Positions 52,293 to 62,994 of a stretch of DNA of 64,000 nt are shown here, one piece after another (position 1 is the first letter of the stretch; every line of letters begins with the position of its first letter). Position numbers and translations under genes: made by a program. The notes under the pieces were generated by a model. The model worked only from the letters and a program-made list of their open reading frames with translations, did not search any database and had not been told where the DNA came from. This DNA comes from a bacterium (lineage in GTDB: Bacteria; Elusimicrobiota; Elusimicrobia; Elusimicrobiales; UBA9959): positions 89,532 to 153,531 of the forward strand of contig JAJZPL010000004.1 of the NCBI GenBank assembly GCA_021811185.1, written 5' to 3'.

Positions 52293-53531
52293 ATGAAAAC
52301 GCTTGCTTTCGCGGTCTTATTGCTGTCCACGGGCGGTTTCGCCGCGGCCCAGCAGGTTTCCCTGCTCGAGGATGGAACGGGAGGCGTTCCCAGCACCTCC
52401 GCCGTGACCGGCGAAGGCATGCCGCAAGTGCTGGTTCCGAAGGACGAAGCGCCCGCGGTTACGACCCCCGCCTCGGCGGAGAAGCCGGTGAAGAAAGTGA
52501 TCGATAAAAGGAAGAAGAACTCGGCCGTCGCCGTAAGCCCGGAGAGCGCGAAGGGCCAGCCCGCCGGTTTTCCTTTCGAGGCCGTAAAGCCTGAAGAGCT
52601 GCCAGCCGCCGCGCTCGTTCCACAATCTGCGGCCGCGGCTAAACCCGCTGAAACCGTTAAACCGCCGGCGGAAGTTAAGCCCGTTCCCCGGGCGGAACCC
52701 GAAAAAACCGTAAAGCCTGCCGCTACTATTAAACCCGCCGCGGCCGAACCCGCCGTGGTGCAGGCTCCGCAGGCTATCCCCGGGGCCGGCTTCGCGGTGG
52801 GCAAGACCCATACCGTAACCGGAGGGGATACGCTATGGGACCTTTCCGCCAGGTATTATAAAGACCCTTACAAGTGGGGAAAGATCTATAACGCCAACCT
52901 CGGTACGATAAAAAACCCGGACCGCATTTATCCCAGTGAAGAGCTGGTTATCCCCGGCCTGACCGAAGAGGTCAAGCCCGGGGCCGACAAGGCCGCTGCT
53001 GTCGCCGGCGTGGAAACCGTGAAAGAAGGGGGAGCCGCCGGCTCCGACGTGCTCCGCGCCGAGGTTCCTGCCCAGGCGGCCGCCGCGGCCCCGGCGCCGG
53101 CAAAGACCGCCGCGGCCGAGCTCGGCGACATGCTTAAGGAGTTCGACGCTAACGACCTTTCGGAGGAGATGCCCCGGGACCAGAAGGAATGGTCCGCCGG
53201 CGTTACGATCGTGCCCGACAGCTGGCAGGAGGACGGGACGGTCTCCGGCGCCGAGAAAGGCGAGGACGAGGAAATGGCCAACAGCCTCTCCATCGGCGGG
53301 GACGTGGTCCTGGTCGAGCTGCGCGGCGGGGAGGCGGTCAAGAGCGGGGACTACCTGGCTGTTTATCTGAAAGGCGCCACCGCCTACGACAAAGCCGGCA
53401 AGAAACTGGGCCGCGAGATCCAGCGGGCGGGCGCCCTGCAGGTGCTGAGCGCGGACGGCGGGCAGGTACGCGCCAAGGTGGTAGAGGCGCTGACCGCCAT
53501 CACCAAGGGGTACGTGGTAAAGAAAAAGTAA
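52293..53531 (+). CDS. Secreted LysM-domain protein
   Basis: The 412-residue product has a signal peptide (MKTLAFAVLLLSTGGFAAAQ) and a long Pro/Ala/Lys/Val-rich linker to about residue 165. A single LysM domain (THTVTGGDTLWDLSARYYKDPYKWGKIY...) for peptidoglycan binding follows, then a second linker and a C-terminal domain of about 110 residues (VVLVELRGGEAVKSGDYLAVY). The last domain may be a beta-barrel-like module; function unknown. Confidence 0.78.
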   Translation: MKTLAFAVLLLSTGGFAAAQQVSLLEDGTGGVPSTSAVTGEGMPQVLVPKDEAPAVTTPASAEKPVKKVIDKRKKNSAVAVSPESAKGQPAGFPFEAVKPEELPAAALVPQSAAAAKPAETVKPPAEVKPVPRAEPEKTVKPAATIKPAAAEPAVVQAPQAIPGAGFAVGKTHTVTGGDTLWDLSARYYKDPYKWGKIYNANLGTIKNPDRIYPSEELVIPGLTEEVKPGADKAAAVAGVETVKEGGAAGSDVLRAEVPAQAAAAAPAPAKTAAAELGDMLKEFDANDLSEEMPRDQKEWSAGVTIVPDSWQEDGTVSGAEKGEDEEMANSLSIGGDVVLVELRGGEAVKSGDYLAVYLKGATAYDKAGKKLGREIQRAGALQVLSADGGQVRAKVVEALTAITKGYVVKKK

Positions 53532-53541
53532 GGGGGGAGCC

Positions 53542-54675
53542 ATGGGGGGGAAAGACGAGGCGGAGAAACTTGCCCGCGTGCGGCTGAATTTTTATGCCTG
53601 CCACCGGAGCGACTGGCTGCTGCGGCTTATAGAACTTTACGGCGGCGCCGCCGAGCTGCTGAAGCGGCCGGTTACGGAAATAGCCGCGGAGGGCGGCGTG
53701 GCGCTGCAGACGGCGGAGAACCTGGCGCTGCAGACCCGGGCCGCCGACCCTGAAAAGGAACTTCGGCTGGCGGAAAAGGCCGGCGTTTCCGTACTTACCG
53801 TCCTGGACGAAGGCTATCCGGAACTTCTTAAGAAAATTTACGACCCGCCGATAGTGATCTACGTGAGGGGCGAACTTAAACCGCTGCCGGCCGCGGGCAT
53901 AGTCGGCACCCGCAAGGCTACGCCGTACGGCCTGCGCATGGCCGGGTGCCTGGCGCAGGAGCTGGCCGCGGCGGGGGTGGCGGTGGCCAGCGGACTGGCC
54001 CGCGGGATAGATACGGCTTCGCACCAGGCCGCGGTGGCCGCCGGCGGGGTGACCTGGGCCGCCCTTGGGTCCGGGCTGAACGACATCTACCCGCCCGACA
54101 ATCTGAAACTTTCGGAGAGGATAGTGGAGAGCGGCGGCGCGCTGGTGTCCGAGTTCCCGATGAACAAGGGCTCGCTGGCCGCCAATTTTCCCAGGCGCAA
54201 CCGCATAATTTCGGGGCTTTCCCTGGCGACGGTGGTGGTGGAGGGCGGTTTTGAATCCGGGGCCATGATCACGGCGCGCTTCGCCCTGGACCACGGGCGG
54301 GAGGTGCTGGCCGTGCCGGGGCAGGCGGATTCGCCGATGAGCAAAGGCCCGAATTACCTTATAAAGAACGGGGCTTACCCGGCGGAGTCCGGAGACGATA
54401 TAGTTTCCTGTTTTCCCCCGGAGGCGCTGTTCGGGCTGAAACTTCGGAAGGGTCCAGCCGCCCCCGACAGCCGCACCGCGGCGGTCCTGGCTGAACTTTC
54501 CCCTGACGGGCGCGCCGCCCTCGCCGCGATCGCCGGCGAGGAGGCGGGCCTTAGCGCCGATGAAGTGACGCTGCGCCTGGCCTGGCCGGTGCAGCGGGCC
54601 GCGGCGGCTTTGTTCGAACTGGAAGCTTCCTCGCTAGTGCAGTCCCGCGGGGGCCGCTACTGCCGCGGAGTATAG
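53542..54675 (+). CDS. dprA: DNA-processing protein DprA
   Basis: Loads RecA on incoming single-stranded DNA during transformation. The 377-residue product has an N-terminal SAM-like region, a Rossmann-like core with GIVGTRKATPYGLRMAG, ASGLARGIDTASHQAAV, FPRRNRIISGLS and VVEGGFESGAMITARFALD, and a C-terminal winged-helix domain (about 315-377). A strong ribosome site precedes the ATG. Confidence 0.94.
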   Translation: MGGKDEAEKLARVRLNFYACHRSDWLLRLIELYGGAAELLKRPVTEIAAEGGVALQTAENLALQTRAADPEKELRLAEKAGVSVLTVLDEGYPELLKKIYDPPIVIYVRGELKPLPAAGIVGTRKATPYGLRMAGCLAQELAAAGVAVASGLARGIDTASHQAAVAAGGVTWAALGSGLNDIYPPDNLKLSERIVESGGALVSEFPMNKGSLAANFPRRNRIISGLSLATVVVEGGFESGAMITARFALDHGREVLAVPGQADSPMSKGPNYLIKNGAYPAESGDDIVSCFPPEALFGLKLRKGPAAPDSRTAAVLAELSPDGRAALAAIAGEEAGLSADEVTLRLAWPVQRAAAALFELEASSLVQSRGGRYCRGV

Positions 54676-54711
54676 GGTTTCTCCCTTAGGTTTTGCCTTA
54701 TAAGGATAAAA

Positions 54712-54717
54712 TATAAT
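54712..54717 (+). promoter_or_regulatory. Candidate -10 box of topA
   Basis: TATAAT lies 15 bases before the topA ATG in an A+T-rich gap that has no Shine-Dalgarno sequence. I see no good -35 at standard spacing. Confidence 0.35.
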
Positions 54718-54732
54718 ATTATAGATATCATT

Positions 54733-56997
54733 ATGTCAGAAAAACCCATGCTTAAAAAAACTACAGCCAAGAAAGCCTCGGGCGTAAAAGCCGCGCCTGA
54801 AACAGTTCTTCCCGAAGCCGCCCCGGAAAAAGTCCTCAAGCCCGTCAAAGCCGTAAAGGGCAAGAGGCACCTGGTCATAGTAGAGTCTCCTACCAAGGAA
54901 AAGACTATAAGCCGCTTCCTGGACGCCGATTACATAGTGCGCAGTTCTTTCGGCCACGTGCGCGACCTCCCGAAGGACGAGCTGGGCGTGGATGTGAAGG
55001 ACAAGTTCGCCGCCAAATACGTGCCGGTGGAACGCGCGAAGAAGATCATAGCCGAGCTGAACCTGATCGCCAAGAACGCCGACGTGGTCTACCTGGCCAC
55101 CGACCCTGACCGCGAGGGGGAGGCCATCAGCTGGCACCTGCGCGAAGTGATCAAGACCGACGCGCCGTTCAAGCGCATCAGCTTCCACGAGATCACCAAG
55201 ACCGCCATCGAGGAATCGCTGAAGAGCCCGCGCGACCTGGATATGGCGCTGGTGAACGCGCAGCAGAGCCGCCGCATCATAGACCGCATCGTGGGCTACA
55301 AGCTGTCCCCGCTGCTGTGGAACAAGATCAAGAGCGGCCTGTCCGCCGGGCGCGTGCAGAGCGTGACCGTGCGCCTGATAGCCGAAAGGGCCAAGGAAAT
55401 AGCCGCCTTCAAGGAAGAGGACTATTACACGGTCTACACCAAGCTCGCCAAGGTGATGCCCGAAGGGGACCAGAGCGGCTACAAGGATTTCGAATCCAAG
55501 CTGGTGCGCTGGGAAGGCGCCGCGGTGGAGCAGACCATCCTGCTTAAGCTTTTTGCCGAGGACTACCGCTACAAGACCTCCGTCTTCAAGAAGATCGAGG
55601 ACACGGTGGAAGCCGGCACGCACCTGCGCAATAACAAGCTGACGGTGTCCAAGGTGGACGCCAAGGCCGTGCGCCAGAAGCCGAAGCCGCCCTTCATCAC
55701 CAGCACGCTGCAGCAGGACGCCTACAACAAGCTGGGCTTCTCCTCGGACCGCACGATGAAAGTGGCCCAGAGCCTGTACGAAGGCGTGGAACTCGACGGC
55801 GAGCGCTCGGGTCTGATCACCTACATGCGTACGGACTCGTTCAACGTGTCGGCCGACATGCAGAAGGAAGCCGCCAAGTTCATCCTGGAAACCTACGGCA
55901 AGGATTTCTGCCCGGCCAAGCCGCCCACGTACCTTAAGAAGGTAAAGGGCGCGCAGGAAGCCCACGAGGCTATCCACCCCACTTCCGCTTACAAGAAGCC
56001 GGAAGAGGTTGGCAAGTTCCTGAACCCCGACCAGGCCAAGCTTTACGACCTGATCTGGCGCCGCTTCATGGCCAGCCAGATGGAAGAAGCCATCTTCGAC
56101 TCCCTCTCCGTCGAGTTCGCGGACGAAAAGGGCCGGGCCGTGCTCCGCACCAGCGGGCGCACCGTGAAGTTCGAAGGCTACCTGAAGATCTACATGGAAG
56201 AGAAGGAAGAGGACGTGGCCGGCGAGGACGAAGAGGGCACTGCCGCCCTGCCCCCGCTCAAAGAGGGGGACGTCGTCACGCTGAAGGACGTTTCCACCAA
56301 GGCGCACAAGACCAGCCCTCCGCCGAACTACAACGAGGCCAGCATCATAAAGACCTTGGAAAAGCACGGCATCGGCCGCCCCTCCACGTACGCCGTCATC
56401 ATCAAGAACGTGATCGACCGCGGCTACATCAACCGCGAGAAGGACCGCAAGCTCCTGATCACGGAGTTGGGCGCGCTCGTCACGGAAAAGCTCAAGGACT
56501 TCTTCAAGGAGATCATGGAGATCTCCTACACGGCCTCCATCGAGGACAAGCTGGACGATATCGCCGACGGCAACATGGACTGGGTGAAGTTCATGCAGGA
56601 TTTCTACGGCCCGTTCGCCGAGGAGCTCGCCACGGCGGAAAAGGACATGACCAAATCCCGCCCGAACGTGATCAAGACCGACGAGAAATGCCCGCTGTGC
56701 CTCTCCCCGATGGTGCAGCGCGAGAGCCGCTTCGGCAAGTACCTCTCCTGCTCGCGCTTCCCGAAGTGCAAGGGCAAGGTGCCGCTGGACAAGGAAGGCA
56801 ACAAGCAGGAATACTTCGCGCCGATCAAGACCGAGAAGATCTGCACCAAGTGCAACAAGAACGCCATGCTGCTCAGGAAGAGCGCCAGAGGCTACTTCCT
56901 GGCCTGCTCCGGCTTCCCCAAGTGCCGCAACATCGAGCCGCCCACCCCGGAAGAGGTGGAGAAGCTGATAAACTCCAGGCCCAAGCCGCAAGCCTGA
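54733..56997 (+). CDS. topA: DNA topoisomerase I
   Basis: Type IA topoisomerase that relaxes negative supercoils. The 754-residue product has a Lys/Ala/Pro-rich N-terminal extension of about 42 residues before the Toprim domain (HLVIVESPTKEKTI, TDPDREGEAISWHL). The active-site tyrosine Y364 lies in GLITYMRTDS. Two C-terminal zinc fingers (CPLC...CSRFPKC and CTKC...CSGFPKC) follow. The N-terminal extension is unusual but of low complexity. Confidence 0.96.
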   Translation: MSEKPMLKKTTAKKASGVKAAPETVLPEAAPEKVLKPVKAVKGKRHLVIVESPTKEKTISRFLDADYIVRSSFGHVRDLPKDELGVDVKDKFAAKYVPVERAKKIIAELNLIAKNADVVYLATDPDREGEAISWHLREVIKTDAPFKRISFHEITKTAIEESLKSPRDLDMALVNAQQSRRIIDRIVGYKLSPLLWNKIKSGLSAGRVQSVTVRLIAERAKEIAAFKEEDYYTVYTKLAKVMPEGDQSGYKDFESKLVRWEGAAVEQTILLKLFAEDYRYKTSVFKKIEDTVEAGTHLRNNKLTVSKVDAKAVRQKPKPPFITSTLQQDAYNKLGFSSDRTMKVAQSLYEGVELDGERSGLITYMRTDSFNVSADMQKEAAKFILETYGKDFCPAKPPTYLKKVKGAQEAHEAIHPTSAYKKPEEVGKFLNPDQAKLYDLIWRRFMASQMEEAIFDSLSVEFADEKGRAVLRTSGRTVKFEGYLKIYMEEKEEDVAGEDEEGTAALPPLKEGDVVTLKDVSTKAHKTSPPPNYNEASIIKTLEKHGIGRPSTYAVIIKNVIDRGYINREKDRKLLITELGALVTEKLKDFFKEIMEISYTASIEDKLDDIADGNMDWVKFMQDFYGPFAEELATAEKDMTKSRPNVIKTDEKCPLCLSPMVQRESRFGKYLSCSRFPKCKGKVPLDKEGNKQEYFAPIKTEKICTKCNKNAMLLRKSARGYFLACSGFPKCRNIEPPTPEEVEKLINSRPKPQA

Positions 56998-57010
56998 GCC
57001 GACGCTAAAG

Positions 57011-57036
57011 GACCCGGGGGGAACCCCGGGTCTTTT
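57011..57036 (+). terminator. Rho-independent terminator of topA
   Basis: GACCCGGGG (57011-57019) pairs with CCCCGGGTC (57024-57032), followed by TTTT. Confidence 0.88.
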
Positions 57037-57085
57037 ATCGAACCAGCCCGGATTTAGCGCTCAAAACGCCTCTCCGGCCCGTAAC

Positions 57086-59411
<2,326 letters not shown>

Positions 59412-59432
59412 CACCCCTGAAGCATGAAAAAA

Positions 59433-59459
59433 CCCCGGCCGAAAAGCCGGGGTTTTTTT
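59433..59459. terminator. Bidirectional terminator between icd and the amylase gene
   Basis: CCCCGGC/GCCGGGG stem with six-base loop (59433-59452), A-run before and T-run after. It serves the two convergent genes. Confidence 0.9.
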
Positions 59460-59476
59460 GTTGCGCCCTGGAGACG

Positions 59477-60925
59477 CTAGATGGGGCGGCTCCAGACCGC
59501 GTAGCGCTCGCCGCTGGTCTCCAGCGTCCAGCCGTTGCCGGGGTTCCAACCCCAGTTCTTGCCGAGCTTAAGCACCAGCTGCTTGTTCTTGCCGGCGATG
59601 GTCGCGGCGTAGAGGCCGTTGGTGGCCTCGAGGATCTGCATGGGGCTGGTCGAGGTGATGCCGGCGCTCTTGCGGATGGAGATCAGCTTGGCGATCGCGT
59701 CGTGGTACGCCTGGCCCCAGTCGAAGAAGTGGGGCCAGAACACGCAGGGGATGCCCGGGTGGGTTAGGATGTAGGCGTAGCCCATAAGGCGCTGGGTCTT
59801 GTATTCCTGCGAGGCGGTAGCTATGAAATTGGGATCGCGGGGGGACGTGTCGTGGGACTCGACGTAAGTCACCGATTTGGCGGGCCACCAGCCGATCAGG
59901 CCCGAGGGGCGGCCGTTGTCGTTCAGCAGTTCGTAACGCTCGTTCTCCACCGCGCCGACGATGGCGTAGTGCGTGGTAAAGTCGAAAGCCGTGGACGCGT
60001 TGGCCTTGCCGGGGGAATTGTCGGTGCCGTCTATCCAGTTGGAGACCAGCTGGCGGTCGGTGTCGTAGAACTCGCCCACGGTGAAGACCGGGCTCGAGGC
60101 TATGTTGTAGTCCATCACGTGCGAGGGGGCGTAGCCTTTCACCATGTCGTAGCGCCACCCGTCGAAGCCGATGTCGTTCTTCAGCCAGCGCATGAAGACC
60201 TTGGTGTCTTCCTGCACCAGCGGGTTCTTGTGGTCCAGGTCGCGGCAGCCGAAATCCCCCTGCCCTTCGTCGGTATAGAGGGAGCGGGGCAGGGCGGCGT
60301 AGTCCGGCTGCGCCCAGACCTCGTCGTTATTTACGACCACGTTGGAGGGCCAGTCGGGGGACTTGAAATCTATCCAGTTGGTGCTGCCGTTGCGGTGGTT
60401 GAGCACTACGTCGGCCAGGACCTTTACGCCGGCCTTGTGCATGGCCTTAACGGCGTTCAGCAGCATGTCCTTCTTGCCCCACTGCGAGTCCAGGTTGTAC
60501 CATTCGCGCGGGTAATAGCTGCCGATGGAAACCGGGGGGAACCACACCAGGTCGAAGCCGGCCGCGGCGACTTCCGGAGCCTTCTGCGCCAGCGTGCCCC
60601 ACCAGCCGCCCGCGGGATGGATCCAGTAATTGTCGGCGTACCAGTGGAAGCCCTGCAGCATCACCAGCTCGCTGCCGGGGACGTCGATGCGGTGCTGCTT
60701 GGACGGGGTAAAGAGTTTGCTGGAGTATTTGCGGTTGGCGTTCTGCCAGTCCGCCGCGGCCTGAGCCGACGGTTCGGACGCCCTGGTAGGTTCGGGGGAG
60801 TAGACGACGACGTCGCCCGCCGCAACCTTAAGCTGCTCTTCCGCCGGTTTCGGGGCGGCGGCGAAAAGGAATGAGTTCAGGAACAGGGCTAAAACTGAGA
60901 TGGGGAACAGGACGGACCGCTTCAT
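59477..60925 (-). CDS. Secreted alpha-amylase (GH13)
   Basis: Endo-acting starch/glycogen hydrolase. The 482-residue product has a signal peptide (MKRSVLFPISVLALFLNSFLFAAA) and a TIM barrel. Barrel motifs are VLADVVLNHRNG, GWRYDMVKGY (nucleophile Asp), FTVGEFYD (general acid Glu) and YVESHDTS. The HPAGGWWGTLAQKAPEVAAAGFDLVWFPP start resembles plant-type alpha-amylases. The ATG at 60925 follows GGAG; an ATG 12 bases upstream is also in frame. It is monocistronic and convergent with icd. Confidence 0.9.
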   Translation of the reverse strand: MKRSVLFPISVLALFLNSFLFAAAPKPAEEQLKVAAGDVVVYSPEPTRASEPSAQAAADWQNANRKYSSKLFTPSKQHRIDVPGSELVMLQGFHWYADNYWIHPAGGWWGTLAQKAPEVAAAGFDLVWFPPVSIGSYYPREWYNLDSQWGKKDMLLNAVKAMHKAGVKVLADVVLNHRNGSTNWIDFKSPDWPSNVVVNNDEVWAQPDYAALPRSLYTDEGQGDFGCRDLDHKNPLVQEDTKVFMRWLKNDIGFDGWRYDMVKGYAPSHVMDYNIASSPVFTVGEFYDTDRQLVSNWIDGTDNSPGKANASTAFDFTTHYAIVGAVENERYELLNDNGRPSGLIGWWPAKSVTYVESHDTSPRDPNFIATASQEYKTQRLMGYAYILTHPGIPCVFWPHFFDWGQAYHDAIAKLISIRKSAGITSTSPMQILEATNGLYAATIAGKNKQLVLKLGKNWGWNPGNGWTLETSGERYAVWSRPI

Positions 60926-61047
60926 CGGTTTCTCCATACCGCTGGCTCGCTGAGTACCATGATATTATAGCCGATTTGCGCGGGCTGAAAAGGGCCAAAA
61001 GGCCTATGGCTGCCTGGGCAAGGCCGCAACTTGCTAGAATTATAGCG

Positions 61048-61953
61048 ATGACCCTGCTTGTCGAAAGATTCCTGCTGCATCTCAAGGCGCAGCGCAACTT
61101 CGCGCGCAACACCATAAAGGCCTACCAGTACGACCTGGGAGAGTTCCTGGTCTATGCCGCCGGCAGGGCCGCTTCCCCGGCCGCCCTTGACCGCCTGCTG
61201 ATGCGCGGCTACATTTCCTTCATAAATGAAAAGAAAGTTTCCCGCAATACTCTTCTCCGGAAAATTTCCGCCGTGCGCTCTTTTATAGGCTACCTGATGG
61301 AGACCGGCCAGCTGGAGACCGATCCCTTCGACCTGATCACCATCCCTAAAAAAGAAAAGCGCCTGCCGCGCTTTCTGACCGAGGGGGAGGTGGGCAAGCT
61401 TCAGGACCTCAACCGTCCCGAAGAAGTGGACGCGCAGGAGAAGGGCTATTATTTCTCGCTGCGCGACTTCGCGCTTTTCGAACTGGTCTACTCCAGCGGC
61501 CTGCGCCGCTCCGAGGCCTCCGGGCTGAACGTCGGGGACCTGGACCTCTATTCCGGCTTTGTCAGGGCAATGGGCAAGGGTTCGAAGGAAAGGCTGGTCC
61601 CCGTAGGGGACAAGGCCCTTGCGGCCATGAGGGCTTACCTGGAGACCAGGCCCAAACCCCTGTCCCACGGCTTGCCGCTTTTCCTGAACCACAAGGGCGG
61701 CAGGCTTACCGGCGCGGGCATAGCGCTGATCTTTAAAAAGATGGCCAGGAGGGCCCGCTTCGCCAGGCCGATGAACCCGCACTCGGTGCGGCATTCCTTC
61801 GCCACGCATTTGCTGGACCACGGCTGCGACCTGAAGTCCGTGCAGGAGATGCTCGGCCACAAGAACCTGCAGACCACCGAAATTTATACCCACGTCTCGC
61901 TGGAGCGCCTGAAGGAAGTTTACGACAAGGCGCACCCGAGGTCTAAAAAGTGA
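61048..61953 (+). CDS. xerD: XerC/XerD-family tyrosine recombinase
   Basis: Site-specific recombinase that resolves chromosome dimers. The 301-residue product has an N-terminal SAM-like domain (LERFLLHLKAQRNFARNTIKAYQYDL-type). The catalytic set is R153 (SGLRRSE), H245-x2-R248 (HSVRHSFATHLL), H271 (LGHKN) and Y280 (TTEIYTHV). Length fits XerC/D rather than an integron or phage integrase. The start at 61048 gives the usual N-terminus; a longer open frame overlaps the amylase gene's 5' end. The aldolase GTG overlaps its stop. Confidence 0.9.
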   Translation: MTLLVERFLLHLKAQRNFARNTIKAYQYDLGEFLVYAAGRAASPAALDRLLMRGYISFINEKKVSRNTLLRKISAVRSFIGYLMETGQLETDPFDLITIPKKEKRLPRFLTEGEVGKLQDLNRPEEVDAQEKGYYFSLRDFALFELVYSSGLRRSEASGLNVGDLDLYSGFVRAMGKGSKERLVPVGDKALAAMRAYLETRPKPLSHGLPLFLNHKGGRLTGAGIALIFKKMARRARFARPMNPHSVRHSFATHLLDHGCDLKSVQEMLGHKNLQTTEIYTHVSLERLKEVYDKAHPRSKK

Positions 61954-62879
61954 CGCTTTACGATCCATCTTCGGATAAAGCCCCCGGGCTGCTGGCACGC
62001 GCCGCGCGCGCGGCCGGTTCGCGCCAGGACCTGACGCAGGGCGGCGGCGGCAACGTTTCGGTAAAGTTCGACACGGAGCTCATGCTGGTAAAGGCTTCCG
62101 GGGTAAGGCTTAAGGACGTTTCGCCCCGGAGCGGCTACGCGCTGGTGAACTACGGCAATATCCGCCGCCGGATAGCCGCCGGGATCGGCGGCGAGGGCGA
62201 GTTCTCCGATTTTATCCGCGCCCAGGCCCTGCCGATGAAGGGCGTTAAGGCCGCCAGGCCTTCAGTAGAGACCGGCTTCCACGCGCTGCTGAATACCGTG
62301 GTGGTGCATACGCATTCCGTATACGCGAACATCCTGAACATGAGCGCCGAGGGCCGCGCCCTTGGGCTGGAACTCTTCCCCGGCGCGGAGTTCATCCCGT
62401 ACCGGGCTCCCGGCCCGCAGCTCTGCTCCGCCATAAGCGAGCGCGCCGCCGCCCGCGGCCCGCAGGTCTTCTTCCTGGCCAACCACGGCCTTGTCGTATC
62501 CCATTCCGGGGTGGATGGCGCGCTGGAGCTGAACGAGAAGGTGAACGAGACCATCAGGCGGCGGCTGAACCTGCCGGCCTATCCCGCCAGCCGGCCTTCC
62601 GCGGGGATCAACGAGTCAAACGCCGCGGCCCTGGCCCGCCGCGGAAAAACTTTTTTCCTTGAGAACGTGCTGTCCCCCGACCAGGCGCTGTACTGCGGGC
62701 CCGAGGCGCTGGAGGGCAGGGGGGAAATGGAAGCCGTGAACGAAGTGCTGGGCGCGCTGTTTTATATCCTTGACGGGATCAAGGCCGCGGGGTTTACTCC
62801 GCGATTCCTGACCGCCGCGGAAGCCGCCTATTTCGACACGATGGAAAGCGGGCGGTACGGCAGGCAGAACCAGCAGTAA
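61950..62879 (+). CDS. Class II aldolase/adducin-family protein
   Basis: Zinc-dependent aldolase or epimerase family (fuculose-/rhamnulose-phosphate aldolase type). The 309-residue product has QDLTQGGGGNVSVKF, VKASGVRL, VVHTHSVYANI (zinc histidines) and FFLANHGLVV. The substrate is not predictable. The GTG start overlaps the xerD-like stop. It has no encapsulation helix and is 33 kb from the BMC locus. Confidence 0.82.
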   Translation: MTLYDPSSDKAPGLLARAARAAGSRQDLTQGGGGNVSVKFDTELMLVKASGVRLKDVSPRSGYALVNYGNIRRRIAAGIGGEGEFSDFIRAQALPMKGVKAARPSVETGFHALLNTVVVHTHSVYANILNMSAEGRALGLELFPGAEFIPYRAPGPQLCSAISERAAARGPQVFFLANHGLVVSHSGVDGALELNEKVNETIRRRLNLPAYPASRPSAGINESNAAALARRGKTFFLENVLSPDQALYCGPEALEGRGEMEAVNEVLGALFYILDGIKAAGFTPRFLTAAEAAYFDTMESGRYGRQNQQ

Positions 62880-62903
62880 ATTCGCGTTTATAAATTGTGA
62901 TAC

Positions 62904-62935
62904 AAGGGCCTACTCGCTGAGTGGGCCCTTTGTTT
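62904..62935 (+). terminator. Terminator after the xerD-aldolase pair
   Basis: A 12-base stem, 62904-62915 with 62919-62930 (including one G-T pair), around a three-base loop, followed by a short T-rich stretch (TGTTT). Confidence 0.75.
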
Positions 62936-62994
62936 AGGCCCGCCTGGGCCCTAGGCCGCTCCCGCTTTCCTGTTCCGGGGGCTACACTATAGAC

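Noticed and set aside
61048..61953. The XerC/D-like recombinase as the enzyme that moves the cassettes
   Set aside because: It has the length and neighbourhood of a housekeeping dimer-resolution recombinase and lies over 20 kb from the repeats; nothing ties it to them.
61950..62879. Class II aldolase as part of the microcompartment pathway
   Set aside because: Fuculose/rhamnulose BMC types use such aldolases, but this gene is 33 kb away, lacks an encapsulation helix and is coupled to a recombinase gene.
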